Source: JAEHDI01 sp035455185 (GTDB lineage: Bacteria; Acidobacteriota; Terriglobia; Bryobacterales; Bryobacteraceae). From it: 31,081 nucleotides of DNA. Shown here piece by piece: positions 7,949 to 19,108 of this stretch (its first letter is position 1; the number at the start of each line of letters is the position of its first letter). The position numbers were made by a program, and so were the translations under genes. The stretch lies in NCBI GenBank assembly GCA_035455185.1, contig DATIFQ010000451.1:1-31081 (forward strand), written 5' to 3'. The notes beneath the pieces were generated by a model that worked only from the letters and a program-made list of their open reading frames with translations, was not told the origin of the DNA and ran no database searches.

Positions 7949-9276
7949 TTCGCTGATTCCTCCTTGGGCTCGATGCTCTTCGGAAAACCGTCTTCGCGGT
8001 AAGCGCGGGCCAGCACTTGAATCGGGTGAATGGGTCTGGTGCCCAGCGCCTGCTCGAAGTGGACCGCCGCCAGCGGGCAGTCGGTGGCAGTGACCTCGGG
8101 CTCCGCGGCGGCCATCTCATCGAACGCCTTCTTCCCCGCGAGCATCGAGAGTGGAAAGAACTCCTTCTTCATCGCCCACGTGCCATCGTGACCGCAACAC
8201 TGGTCCACCAGTTTGATCGTGGCGCCCGGGATCAACCTCATCACGTCCCGAGAGCGGTACCCGATGTTCTGGGCCTTGAGGTGGCAGGGAAGGTGGTAGG
8301 CGATCTTGCCGGGCGTGGATCGGAAGTCCCGGCTGAACTTGCCTTCCTGCTTGAGTTGAAACAGGAATTCGCACAAGTCCATCGTCGCCCCGGCGACGGC
8401 CTTCGCCTCCGGAGTGCCCAGTAGTTCGGCATACTCCTTGCGAAACATGTACGAGCAGGTCGGGTTGATCGCCAGGATCTTCTTGCCGGTTTGCACGTGA
8501 GGGTAGAGCGCCTCGACGTTGCTCTGCGCGAAGCGTTTGGCGAGGTCGACGTCCCCGGACTCCAGCGCAGGCATTCCGCAACAGTTCTGTTTCGGCAGCG
8601 AAAGCGAGATGCCGTTCTTCGCAAAGACTTCGACGGTGTCCTTCGCCAGTTGCGGGTTGTTGTGGTTCGCAAAGCAGGTGACGAAGAGCACGGCGCGTGA
8701 CGTGTCTCCCGCCGGCACGGGCCGCTTATGGAACCAATCCTCGAACGTTTCTCCGTGGAACTCGGGCAGTCGCTTGTCACGGTGAATGCCGAGAGTCATT
8801 TCGAGCGCGCGCCGCATCAGCGGCTGCCGGTTGGCCCAGTTTGCCAGGGCGGGCGTGAGTCCGGCGACCTTGCCGAGCATCTCCGGCCGGGCGAGGACCC
8901 GGGAACGCAGATCGATGCCGCGCTCCTTCTTTCGGACTGCGTTCATCCGTAGCAAGAGCCGCGGAAAATCAAGCTGGAACTCGTGGCCATCGTCGGGTGT
9001 GTACGGACACTTCACGTAGCACAGCTTGCATTGGTAGCAGGTGTCGATGACACGGTTGACCTCGGCCGGAGCCAGCCCCCGCACATTACCGTCATGGCGG
9101 TCCACTGCCTGAAACAACTCGGGGAACGACGGGCAGAGATTGAAACAGAGGCGGCAACCGTGGCAGATGTCGAATATCCGGTCGACTTCCTGTTGCAGCA
9201 ACGGCCTGTCCCAGTAAATGGGCGCATTGGGGTTGTAGCTCAACCCCGGAGAGGGGGCGCCATGAATGATGGACAT
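7945..9276 (-). CDS. GlpC/HdrD-like (Fe-S)-binding CCG protein
   Basis: A 443-residue soluble protein. Two 4Fe-4S ferredoxin motifs lie near the N-terminus (C38/C41/C44/C48 and C80/C83/C86/C90). Two cysteine-rich domains follow. The first has VTCFANHNN, NCCGMPALESGD and PTCSYMF. The second has YHLPCHLKAQNIG, DQCCGHDGTW and TDCPLAA. In both, the last cysteine of the canonical CxxC is missing (CSYM, CPLA), so these domains may hold a different cluster from full HdrB/HdrD types. The protein resembles GlpC, the membrane-anchoring Fe-S subunit of anaerobic glycerol-3-phosphate dehydrogenase, but no glpAB is present. The neighbours (rubrerythrin and DUF3501) point to electron delivery in a peroxide-reducing system, which is inference. 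The start ATG at 9276 has no strong Shine-Dalgarno sequence. Confidence 0.85.
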   Translation of the reverse strand: MSIIHGAPSPGLSYNPNAPIYWDRPLLQQEVDRIFDICHGCRLCFNLCPSFPELFQAVDRHDGNVRGLAPAEVNRVIDTCYQCKLCYVKCPYTPDDGHEFQLDFPRLLLRMNAVRKKERGIDLRSRVLARPEMLGKVAGLTPALANWANRQPLMRRALEMTLGIHRDKRLPEFHGETFEDWFHKRPVPAGDTSRAVLFVTCFANHNNPQLAKDTVEVFAKNGISLSLPKQNCCGMPALESGDVDLAKRFAQSNVEALYPHVQTGKKILAINPTCSYMFRKEYAELLGTPEAKAVAGATMDLCEFLFQLKQEGKFSRDFRSTPGKIAYHLPCHLKAQNIGYRSRDVMRLIPGATIKLVDQCCGHDGTWAMKKEFFPLSMLAGKKAFDEMAAAEPEVTATDCPLAAVHFEQALGTRPIHPIQVLARAYREDGFPKSIEPKEESAK

Positions 9277-9292
9277 GGGTTGGAGACCGAAA

Positions 9293-9352
9293 CGGGGACA
9301 GGAGGCACACGACCCGAATTGACTACAACCGGATCGGCAAAACCCGTCCCCG
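9293..9352 (-). repeat. Inverted repeat in the rubrerythrin to Fe-S gene spacer
   Basis: CGGGGACAGG (9293-9302) pairs with CCCGTCCCCG (9343-9352), giving nine base pairs with one mismatch and a 40-nt loop. It fills the 87-nt spacer between two co-directional genes. It could set differential mRNA stability or partial termination within the operon. There is no T-run, so it is not a standard terminator. Confidence 0.4.
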
Positions 9353-9363
9353 CTTCCTTAAGT

Positions 9364-9783
9364 TCAGGCGATGCTCTCCAGGCCCTTGCCGAAGCGGCCT
9401 GCGTGTGATTTCTCAGCCTTTGCCAAGGTTTCAAACCAGTCCGCAATCTCGGCGAATCCTTCTTCGCGCGCGGCCTTGGCCATTCCGGGGTACATGTCCG
9501 TGTACTCGTGGGTCTCGCCGGCGATCGCGGCCTTGAGATTGTCGACGGTTTCGCCGATGGGCAGATCCGTGGCGGGATCTCCAACACTCTTCAGGTAGTC
9601 GAGATGACCGTGGGCGTGCCCGGTCTCGCCCTCTGCCGTGTCACGGAATAAACCTGCGATGTCCGGATGCCCCTCGACGTCGGCCTGCTTCGCAAAGTAC
9701 AGATAGCGCCGGTTCGCTTGAGACTCTCCGGCGAAAGCGTCCTTCAGATTCGCGTGCGTCTTTGTTCCTTTTAGGGATGCCAT
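9364..9783 (-). CDS. rbr: Rubrerythrin (diiron domain only)
   Basis: A 139-residue four-helix ferritin-like protein that reduces hydrogen peroxide at a diiron site in the cytoplasm. The ligand pattern is complete: E20 (AGESQANRRY), E53 and H56 (EGETGH), E90 and E93 (AGETHEY), E124 and H127 (KAEKSH). The usual C-terminal rubredoxin domain is absent, so electrons must come from a separate donor. The Fe-S protein encoded next is an obvious candidate (inference). The ATG at 9783 is preceded by CGGAGGAAA, an excellent ribosome site. It lies 69 nt downstream of a DtxR-type gene on the same strand and heads the rbr, Fe-S protein, DUF3501 series. Confidence 0.93.
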   Translation of the reverse strand: MASLKGTKTHANLKDAFAGESQANRRYLYFAKQADVEGHPDIAGLFRDTAEGETGHAHGHLDYLKSVGDPATDLPIGETVDNLKAAIAGETHEYTDMYPGMAKAAREEGFAEIADWFETLAKAEKSHAGRFGKGLESIA

Positions 9784-9807
9784 TTGAGTTTCCTCCGTTC
9801 GAATCTT

Positions 9808-9838
9808 TTGTCAAATAAGAACTATTATACGTTGTCAA
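9808..9838 (-). promoter_or_regulatory. Candidate control region of the rubrerythrin gene
   Basis: Two copies of TTGACAA on the minus strand (9838-9832 and 9814-9808), each with self-dyad flanks (GTTGACAAC and TTTGACAAA), lie 24 nt apart. A perfect TATAAT (9829-9824) sits between them. No copy is correctly spaced from TATAAT to be its -35 box, so the boxes may be operator half-sites. The neighbouring DtxR-type protein is a natural candidate to bind here, but this is not shown by the sequence. Confidence 0.35.
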
Positions 9839-9852
9839 CCCGGGGGATCTGG

Positions 9853-10509
9853 TCAGAGCGGGTGGACCCAAACTTTTCCCGCCGCGGCCGGACCAAGTTG
9901 AACATTTCGCGCTCCCGTGTCCAGATTCATCGTGTCGTCGTAGTTGCGGTTCACGACGGTGATGCGCACGCCGGGCCGGACTCCGAGCTCGTCTAAATAC
10001 TCGAGCAGACGCCTGTCTCGCTCGAACACGCTGACTACCTCAACCCGGCACGCGGGTTCGATCTCGTCGAGAGGAAGCAAGCCTCGGAGCCTCCGCTCCG
10101 TTGGCGTATCGTTGGCGACACGGTTACCGTGGGGACACGCCTCGTCCCTCCCCAACTTCTCAACCAGCCTCCGCTCGAAATCCGCGGAAACGGCGTGCTC
10201 GAGCTGCTCCGCCTCTTCGTGAACCTTGTACCACTCCATCCCGAAGATCTCGGTGAGCATGCGCTCGATCAGGTGGTGTCGGTTCAAGAGATGACTGGCG
10301 ATCTCACGGCCCTTCGGAGTCAAAGAAAGCTGGCCTTCCCGCCCGACATCGATCAACGAATCCCGGCGAAGCCGCTTGACCGCCATCGTGACGGCAGGAG
10401 CGGAGACGTTGAGCCAGCGGGCCAGAGTCGCCGCGATCACGACTTCGCCCTCGGACTCAGCCTCGGCAATTGCCTTGAGGTAGTTTTCCTTGGAAATCGT
10501 GATCTTCAC
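9853..10509 (-). CDS. DtxR/MntR-family metal-dependent transcriptional regulator
   Basis: A 218-residue repressor with three parts. A winged helix lies at residues 6-70 (YLKAIAEAESEGEVVIAATLARWL, then SAPAVTMAVKRL). A metal-binding and dimerisation helix set lies around 72-145. A C-terminal SH3/FeoA-like domain ends in NLDTGARNVQLG. Compared by eye with DtxR, the Cys102 position is Glu101 (as in Mn-sensing MntR), E104 and H105 are kept, and the Met10/Asp8 position is Asn9. The primary site is therefore non-canonical and the metal cannot be named. GTG 10509 is chosen because it gives the usual distance to the first helix; the frame is open to 10677 but would cross the divergent gene. Rubrerythrin follows 69 nt downstream, suggesting control of the redox genes by Fe or Mn. 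Confidence 0.87.
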   Translation of the reverse strand: MKITISKENYLKAIAEAESEGEVVIAATLARWLNVSAPAVTMAVKRLRRDSLIDVGREGQLSLTPKGREIASHLLNRHHLIERMLTEIFGMEWYKVHEEAEQLEHAVSADFERRLVEKLGRDEACPHGNRVANDTPTERRLRGLLPLDEIEPACRVEVVSVFERDRRLLEYLDELGVRPGVRITVVNRNYDDTMNLDTGARNVQLGPAAAGKVWVHPL

Positions 10510-10519
10510 GCCAATCCAG

Positions 10520-10547
10520 ATTGTAGCGCGGGAAGAACGCCTGTTAT
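10520..10547 (-). promoter_or_regulatory. Candidate promoter of the DtxR-type gene
   Basis: On the minus strand, ATAACA (10547-10542) is followed after 16 nt by TACAAT (10525-10520). The predicted start of transcription (about 10513) would be only a few nucleotides from the GTG at 10509, implying a nearly leaderless message. The -35 match is partial. Confidence 0.35.
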
Positions 10548-10561
10548 CCTCTGGGTTTGCG

Positions 10562-11938
10562 ATGACTGCCGCACTTCCGAGATCCCCAATTCTACTGCTG
10601 GCCTGGTTCAGCGTATTAGCGGCCGGGGAGCGCACTGCGCTTGACCGTTTTGTCGAGGCACAGGACCCAGCGTACAAATATCAGCTAGTCACAACGCTGC
10701 GCGGCAGGGACCACACCGCGTACGTTCTCGACATGACCTCGCAGTCCTGGAGAAGCTCTTCCGAGGTGGACCGTGTTCACTGGCAGCACTGGCTCACGAT
10801 CATCAAGCCCGATAAGGTGACATTGTCGACAGCCTTGCTGTTCATCGACGGTGGCGCCAACGGGCGAAGGCCGCCTGCGCGCGCGGACGGAATGTTGCTC
10901 CACTTCGCCAGGTCCACCGGCGCAATCGTGGCTGAGTTGAGGATGGTACCGAACCAGCCGCTGCAATTCCCGGGCGACAAGATGGAGAAGCGCATCGAGG
11001 ACGAACTGATCGCGTACACATGGGACAAGTTTCTGAAGGGCGCCGATGAGCTTTGGCCCGCACAACTCCCTATGACCAAGAGCGCCGTCCGTGCAATGGA
11101 TACGGTGACCGCATTCTGCCGGAGTCCCCAGGGCGGCGTCGTCGAGGTGGACCGCTTTGTGGTTTCGGGTGCATCCAAGCGGGGCTGGACAACCTGGCTG
11201 ACCGCGGCAGTCGACAAACGCGTGGTCGCCATCATGCCGATCGTAATCGATATGTTGAACCTGGAGCCCTCCTTCGTCCACCACTGGCAAGTCTACGGAT
11301 TCTGGGCGCCCGCGGTGAAGGATTACGTCGACATGGGGATCATGCGGTGGATGGGCAAGCAGGAGTTCAGGGCTTTGATGAAGCTCGTGGAGCCATACGA
11401 GTACCGCGATCGGTTCACGATGCCGAAGTATCTGGTCAACGCCGCAGGCGACCAGTTCTTCCTGCCCGACTCTTCGCAGTTCTACTTCGACGACCTGCCC
11501 GGCGAGAAGTACCTCCGCTACGTTCCCAACACGGACCACTCCCTTGCGCGATCGGACGCCGGCCGGAGTCTGCTGGCGTTCTTCGAATCAGTCCTCACTG
11601 GTAAGCCCAGGCCGAAGTTCTCCTGGACGCTCGAAAAGGACGGAACAATCCGCTTGACGGTGAATGACCGGCCTCGCGAAGTGAAGCTCTGGCACGCGAC
11701 CAATCCAAGCGCCCGCGATTTCCGCCTGGAAACAATTGGACGTGCCTGGAAGGCACGTGAACTTCGTGACCAGGGCGGAGGAGTCTATGTCGGCTCGGCG
11801 CCTCCGCCGCCGAATGGCTGGACCGCCTTCTTCCTGGAGATGACCTACCCCAGCGGCGGCAAGTACCCGTTCAAGTTTACGACCCAAGTGCGGGTAGTTC
11901 CGGACAGGCTGCCCTTCCCGCCGCCAAGAGCGGAATGA
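10562..11938 (+). CDS. PhoPQ-activated pathogenicity-related family protein (alpha/beta hydrolase)
   Basis: A 458-residue exported protein of the PhoPQ_related (PqaA-like) family. Residues 1-21 form a signal peptide. Family landmarks include an early YVLDMTSQSWR, the nucleophile elbow VVSGASKRGWT (S205), IMPIVIDMLN, the acid region NAAGDQFFLPDSSQFYFDDL, and the histidine in VPNTDHSL. Together these suggest a serine hydrolase-like fold with an extra C-terminal beta domain. The family name comes from a Salmonella PhoPQ-induced gene; the substrate is unknown and no PhoPQ genes are here. The ATG at 10562 is selected because it starts the signal peptide. The frame is open from 10490 but would overlap the divergent regulator gene, from which it is separated by 52 nt. 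It meets the LysR gene tail to tail with a 10-nt gap. Confidence 0.85.
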   Translation: MTAALPRSPILLLAWFSVLAAGERTALDRFVEAQDPAYKYQLVTTLRGRDHTAYVLDMTSQSWRSSSEVDRVHWQHWLTIIKPDKVTLSTALLFIDGGANGRRPPARADGMLLHFARSTGAIVAELRMVPNQPLQFPGDKMEKRIEDELIAYTWDKFLKGADELWPAQLPMTKSAVRAMDTVTAFCRSPQGGVVEVDRFVVSGASKRGWTTWLTAAVDKRVVAIMPIVIDMLNLEPSFVHHWQVYGFWAPAVKDYVDMGIMRWMGKQEFRALMKLVEPYEYRDRFTMPKYLVNAAGDQFFLPDSSQFYFDDLPGEKYLRYVPNTDHSLARSDAGRSLLAFFESVLTGKPRPKFSWTLEKDGTIRLTVNDRPREVKLWHATNPSARDFRLETIGRAWKARELRDQGGGVYVGSAPPPPNGWTAFFLEMTYPSGGKYPFKFTTQVRVVPDRLPFPPPRAE

Positions 11939-11948
11939 AGGCGGTGTC

Positions 11949-12860
11949 TCAAGCCGCGAAAATCGGTGTCGGGTTGGGAGCGGGCTTTTCCATCAGCAGT
12001 TCGAGGAACGCCTGAGTGGCCGCGTTGAACCGCTTCCGCCGCCGGTGAATCACACCCAGCGGCCGGACGAGACCGGGAGCTTCGAGCGGTCTCGCGAACA
12101 GGCGCTTCTGCTCAATGTCGGTGCGCAGGACTCGCTCAGGCAGGATACTCAGGCCCGCACCCAGCGCGATCGCCTCTTTCATCGACTGAATGTTGTCGAA
12201 GTGCAGCACAACGTTGACCTCGACGCCGTGCTCCGCCAGAAATCGATTGACTTCGCGATGGATTGGGAGGTCTTGGTCGAAACCCACGAAATCTTCGCCA
12301 TTCAGGTCCGACGCCTTGACGAGACTCAGGCCCGCGAGCGGGTGACTCGGCGCCATGGCCACCACCATCCGTTCCTCGCGCCACCTCACCACCTGGATCT
12401 CCCTGCTGGCCGCGGGGTAGCTCACCAGTCCCAGGTCGACCTGATCGGACAGCACCGCTTCGTAAACCTTCTCCGGACGCAGATACTCAACACGCAGTTC
12501 GGCATCCGGCTGCCGCAAGGAGAACTCTTCCTCCATCCACGACATCTCCGAGATTCCTACCGAGTAGATCGAGGCCACGCGGACGGTACCTTCCACCCGC
12601 CCTTTGAGGCGGTCCATAGCTGAATCCAGTTTCTCTTTGAGGTGCAATACGTCGCGGCAGAACTCCAGGTACAGCCGGCCGCACTCGGTCAGCTCAACTG
12701 GACGCGTGCTGCGGTCAAGCAGAGGGACTCCGAGTTGTCTTTCCATCTCCTGAAGATGCTGGCTCGCCGCGGATTGGCTGATTCCATTCAACTGTGCGCC
12801 CCGGCTCAGGCTGCGCTGGTGAGCGATGTCCCTGAAAAGCCGAAGCTGTTCGATCGTCAC
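11949..12860 (-). CDS. LysR-type regulator, GltC-like by context
   Basis: A 303-residue LysR-family regulator. Residues 1-60 form the winged helix-turn-helix (MTIEQLRLFRDIAHQRSLSR, then GISQSAASQHLQEMERQLG). After a linker helix, residues 90-295 form the effector-binding domain. The gene starts with GTG at 12860 behind AGGA. It is transcribed away from gltB with a 108-bp shared control region. In Bacillus subtilis the LysR regulator GltC sits divergently beside gltAB and activates it according to 2-oxoglutarate and glutamate levels. The same arrangement here makes control of gltBD the best guess. Family membership is certain; the target is inferred from position. Confidence 0.9.
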   Translation of the reverse strand: MTIEQLRLFRDIAHQRSLSRGAQLNGISQSAASQHLQEMERQLGVPLLDRSTRPVELTECGRLYLEFCRDVLHLKEKLDSAMDRLKGRVEGTVRVASIYSVGISEMSWMEEEFSLRQPDAELRVEYLRPEKVYEAVLSDQVDLGLVSYPAASREIQVVRWREERMVVAMAPSHPLAGLSLVKASDLNGEDFVGFDQDLPIHREVNRFLAEHGVEVNVVLHFDNIQSMKEAIALGAGLSILPERVLRTDIEQKRLFARPLEAPGLVRPLGVIHRRRKRFNAATQAFLELLMEKPAPNPTPIFAA

Positions 12861-12878
12861 GATTTCATCCTGCCATAA

Positions 12879-12935
12879 GCTATGCTAATTTTGCAAGCAT
12901 TTAATTTTTGGTTGACTTATGTTGTGGCTATGCTA
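12879..12935. promoter_or_regulatory. Repeated sites in the LysR/gltB control region
   Basis: The 9-mer GCTATGCTA occurs at 12879-12887 and again, 48 bp further on, at 12927-12935, where it overlaps the gltB -10 box. The first copy runs into a dyad, ATGCT (12882-12886), nine nucleotides, AGCAT (12896-12900). This layout resembles the recognition and activation sites that LysR proteins bind, but no binding can be shown from sequence. Confidence 0.5.
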
Positions 12936-12939
12936 TACT
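12912..12939 (+). promoter_or_regulatory. Promoter of gltBD
   Basis: TTGACT (12912-12917) is followed by a 16-nt spacer and TATACT (12934-12939), preceded by TGC as an extended -10 element. Transcription should start near 12946. GGGGAGGA (12956-12963) then lies 5 nt before the gltB ATG at 12969. Confidence 0.75.
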
Positions 12940-12968
12940 GGCCTCAACTTATCTCGGGGAGGATCACG

Positions 12969-17567
<4,599 letters not shown>

Positions 17568-17578
17568 GAAGGTGAACC

Positions 17579-19018
17579 ATGGGCAAGGTGACCGGATTCC
17601 TTGAATACGCGCGTGACGTTCCACAGCGGCGCCCGGCAAGTGAGCGTGTCAACGACTGGTTCGAGATCTACCTCGACTTTCCGGAGGAGAAAGTTCGCAC
17701 GCAAGGCGCCCGTTGCATGGACTGTGGCGTCCCCTTCTGTCATACCGGCTGCCCGCTGAACAACATCATCCCGGATTGGAACGATCACGTCTTCCAGGAC
17801 CGCTGGAGGGACGCGATTCGCGTCCTCCATTCGACAAACAACTTTCCGGAGTTCACCGGCCGCGTCTGTCCGGCGCCTTGCGAGCCCGCCTGCGTGCTCG
17901 GCATTAACGAGCCTCCGGTGACGATCAAGGTCATCGAGAAAACGATCATCGACCACGCGTTCCGCCTTGGGTGGATTCATCCGGAGCCTCCGGAGCGCCG
18001 GACCGGGAAGAAAATTGCGGTCATCGGCTCGGGTCCGGCCGGCCTGGCCGCGGCGCAGCAACTCAACCGCGCCGGACACTGGGTGACCGTGTTCGAGAAG
18101 GCGGACAGGATCGGTGGTCTCCTCCGTTACGGTATCCCGGACTTCAAGCTCGAGAAACGGCATATCGATCGCCGGCTCGAGCAGTTGGCGGCGGAGGGCG
18201 TCCGCTTCCAGACCCGCGCCCACGTCGGCCACAACGTCCCGGTAGAGGACTTGCGGGAAGAATTCGACGCCATTCTCTTCGCTATCGGCGCTGAACAACC
18301 GCGAGACATGAATGTTCCCGGCCGCGAGCTGAAGGGCATCCATTTCGCGATGGACTTTCTGCCGCAACAGAACAAGCGGGTCGCCGGCGACGTGGACATT
18401 GTTGCCGACCCGAGCCGGTTCTCCGAGCCCGTTCTGGCCACCGGCAAGCGCGTCGTTATCATCGGAGGCGGCGACACCGGCGCCGATTGCCTCGGGACTT
18501 CACACCGGCAAAAGGCGCTGTCGGTGCATCAGTTCGAGATTCTGCCGCGACCGCCGGAGGAGCGGTCTACTTCGACTCCATGGCCGCTGTGGCCGCTCCA
18601 GTTGCGTACGGAGAGCTCTCACGAGGAGGGTGGCATCCGGGCGTGGAGCGTGGCAACCACCGGTTTCTCGGGCGACGAGGATGGCAACGTGCGCAAGCTT
18701 CATGGGGTGCAGGTCGGTCCGCCCCCGAAGTTCGAAGCGCTGCCGGGCACCGAGTTCACCCTCGATGCCGACCTGATCCTTCTTGCCATGGGATTTCTTG
18801 GTCCGGTCCGAAATGGAGCGATCGAAGCGCTCGGCCTCAAACTTGACCAGCGCGGCAACGTGCACACCGACGAGAACTACATGGCCTCGCTGCCTGGTGT
18901 CTTCGCCGCCGGTGACGCGCGCCGCGGCCAGTCACTCGTGGTGTGGGCGATCGCGGAAGGCCGCCAGGCGGCCAAGGCCATCGACCGTTTCCTCACGGGG
19001 GAGACAAGGCTTCCGTAG
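17579..19018 (+). CDS. gltD: Glutamate synthase small subunit
   Basis: A 479-residue NADPH-oxidising partner of GltB. The N-terminal Fe-S domain carries C46, C49, C54 and C58 (CMDCGVPFCHTGC), plus C97, C101 and C105 (CPAPCEPAC). An FAD-binding GSGPAG motif (150-155) and an NADPH-binding GGGDTGADC motif near residue 300 follow. The C-terminus ends with the FAD-contacting GVFAAGDARRGQSLVVWAIAEGR. The ATG at 17579 is preceded by AGGAAGGTG. The gene lies 11 nt after gltB, so both are on one message, which appears to end at the hairpin at 19050-19075. Together the pair forms the ammonia-assimilating GOGAT enzyme; no glutamine synthetase gene is in the window. Confidence 0.97.
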   Translation: MGKVTGFLEYARDVPQRRPASERVNDWFEIYLDFPEEKVRTQGARCMDCGVPFCHTGCPLNNIIPDWNDHVFQDRWRDAIRVLHSTNNFPEFTGRVCPAPCEPACVLGINEPPVTIKVIEKTIIDHAFRLGWIHPEPPERRTGKKIAVIGSGPAGLAAAQQLNRAGHWVTVFEKADRIGGLLRYGIPDFKLEKRHIDRRLEQLAAEGVRFQTRAHVGHNVPVEDLREEFDAILFAIGAEQPRDMNVPGRELKGIHFAMDFLPQQNKRVAGDVDIVADPSRFSEPVLATGKRVVIIGGGDTGADCLGTSHRQKALSVHQFEILPRPPEERSTSTPWPLWPLQLRTESSHEEGGIRAWSVATTGFSGDEDGNVRKLHGVQVGPPPKFEALPGTEFTLDADLILLAMGFLGPVRNGAIEALGLKLDQRGNVHTDENYMASLPGVFAAGDARRGQSLVVWAIAEGRQAAKAIDRFLTGETRLP

Positions 19019-19049
19019 AGATGCCTCCGGCGCGATCGGTTGAGACCAA

Positions 19050-19075
19050 CGCCGCCGGATTCGGCGCCGCTTTTT
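19050..19075 (+). terminator. Rho-independent terminator after gltD
   Basis: An eight-position stem (19050-19057 with 19062-19069; seven base pairs and one C-C mismatch) closes a GATT loop. It is followed by C and five T residues. It begins 32 nt after the gltD stop and separates gltBD from the aminotransferase gene. Confidence 0.6.
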
Positions 19076-19108
19076 CCTCGCCTGTCCTCGCGGACCCGGT
19101 ACAGTATC

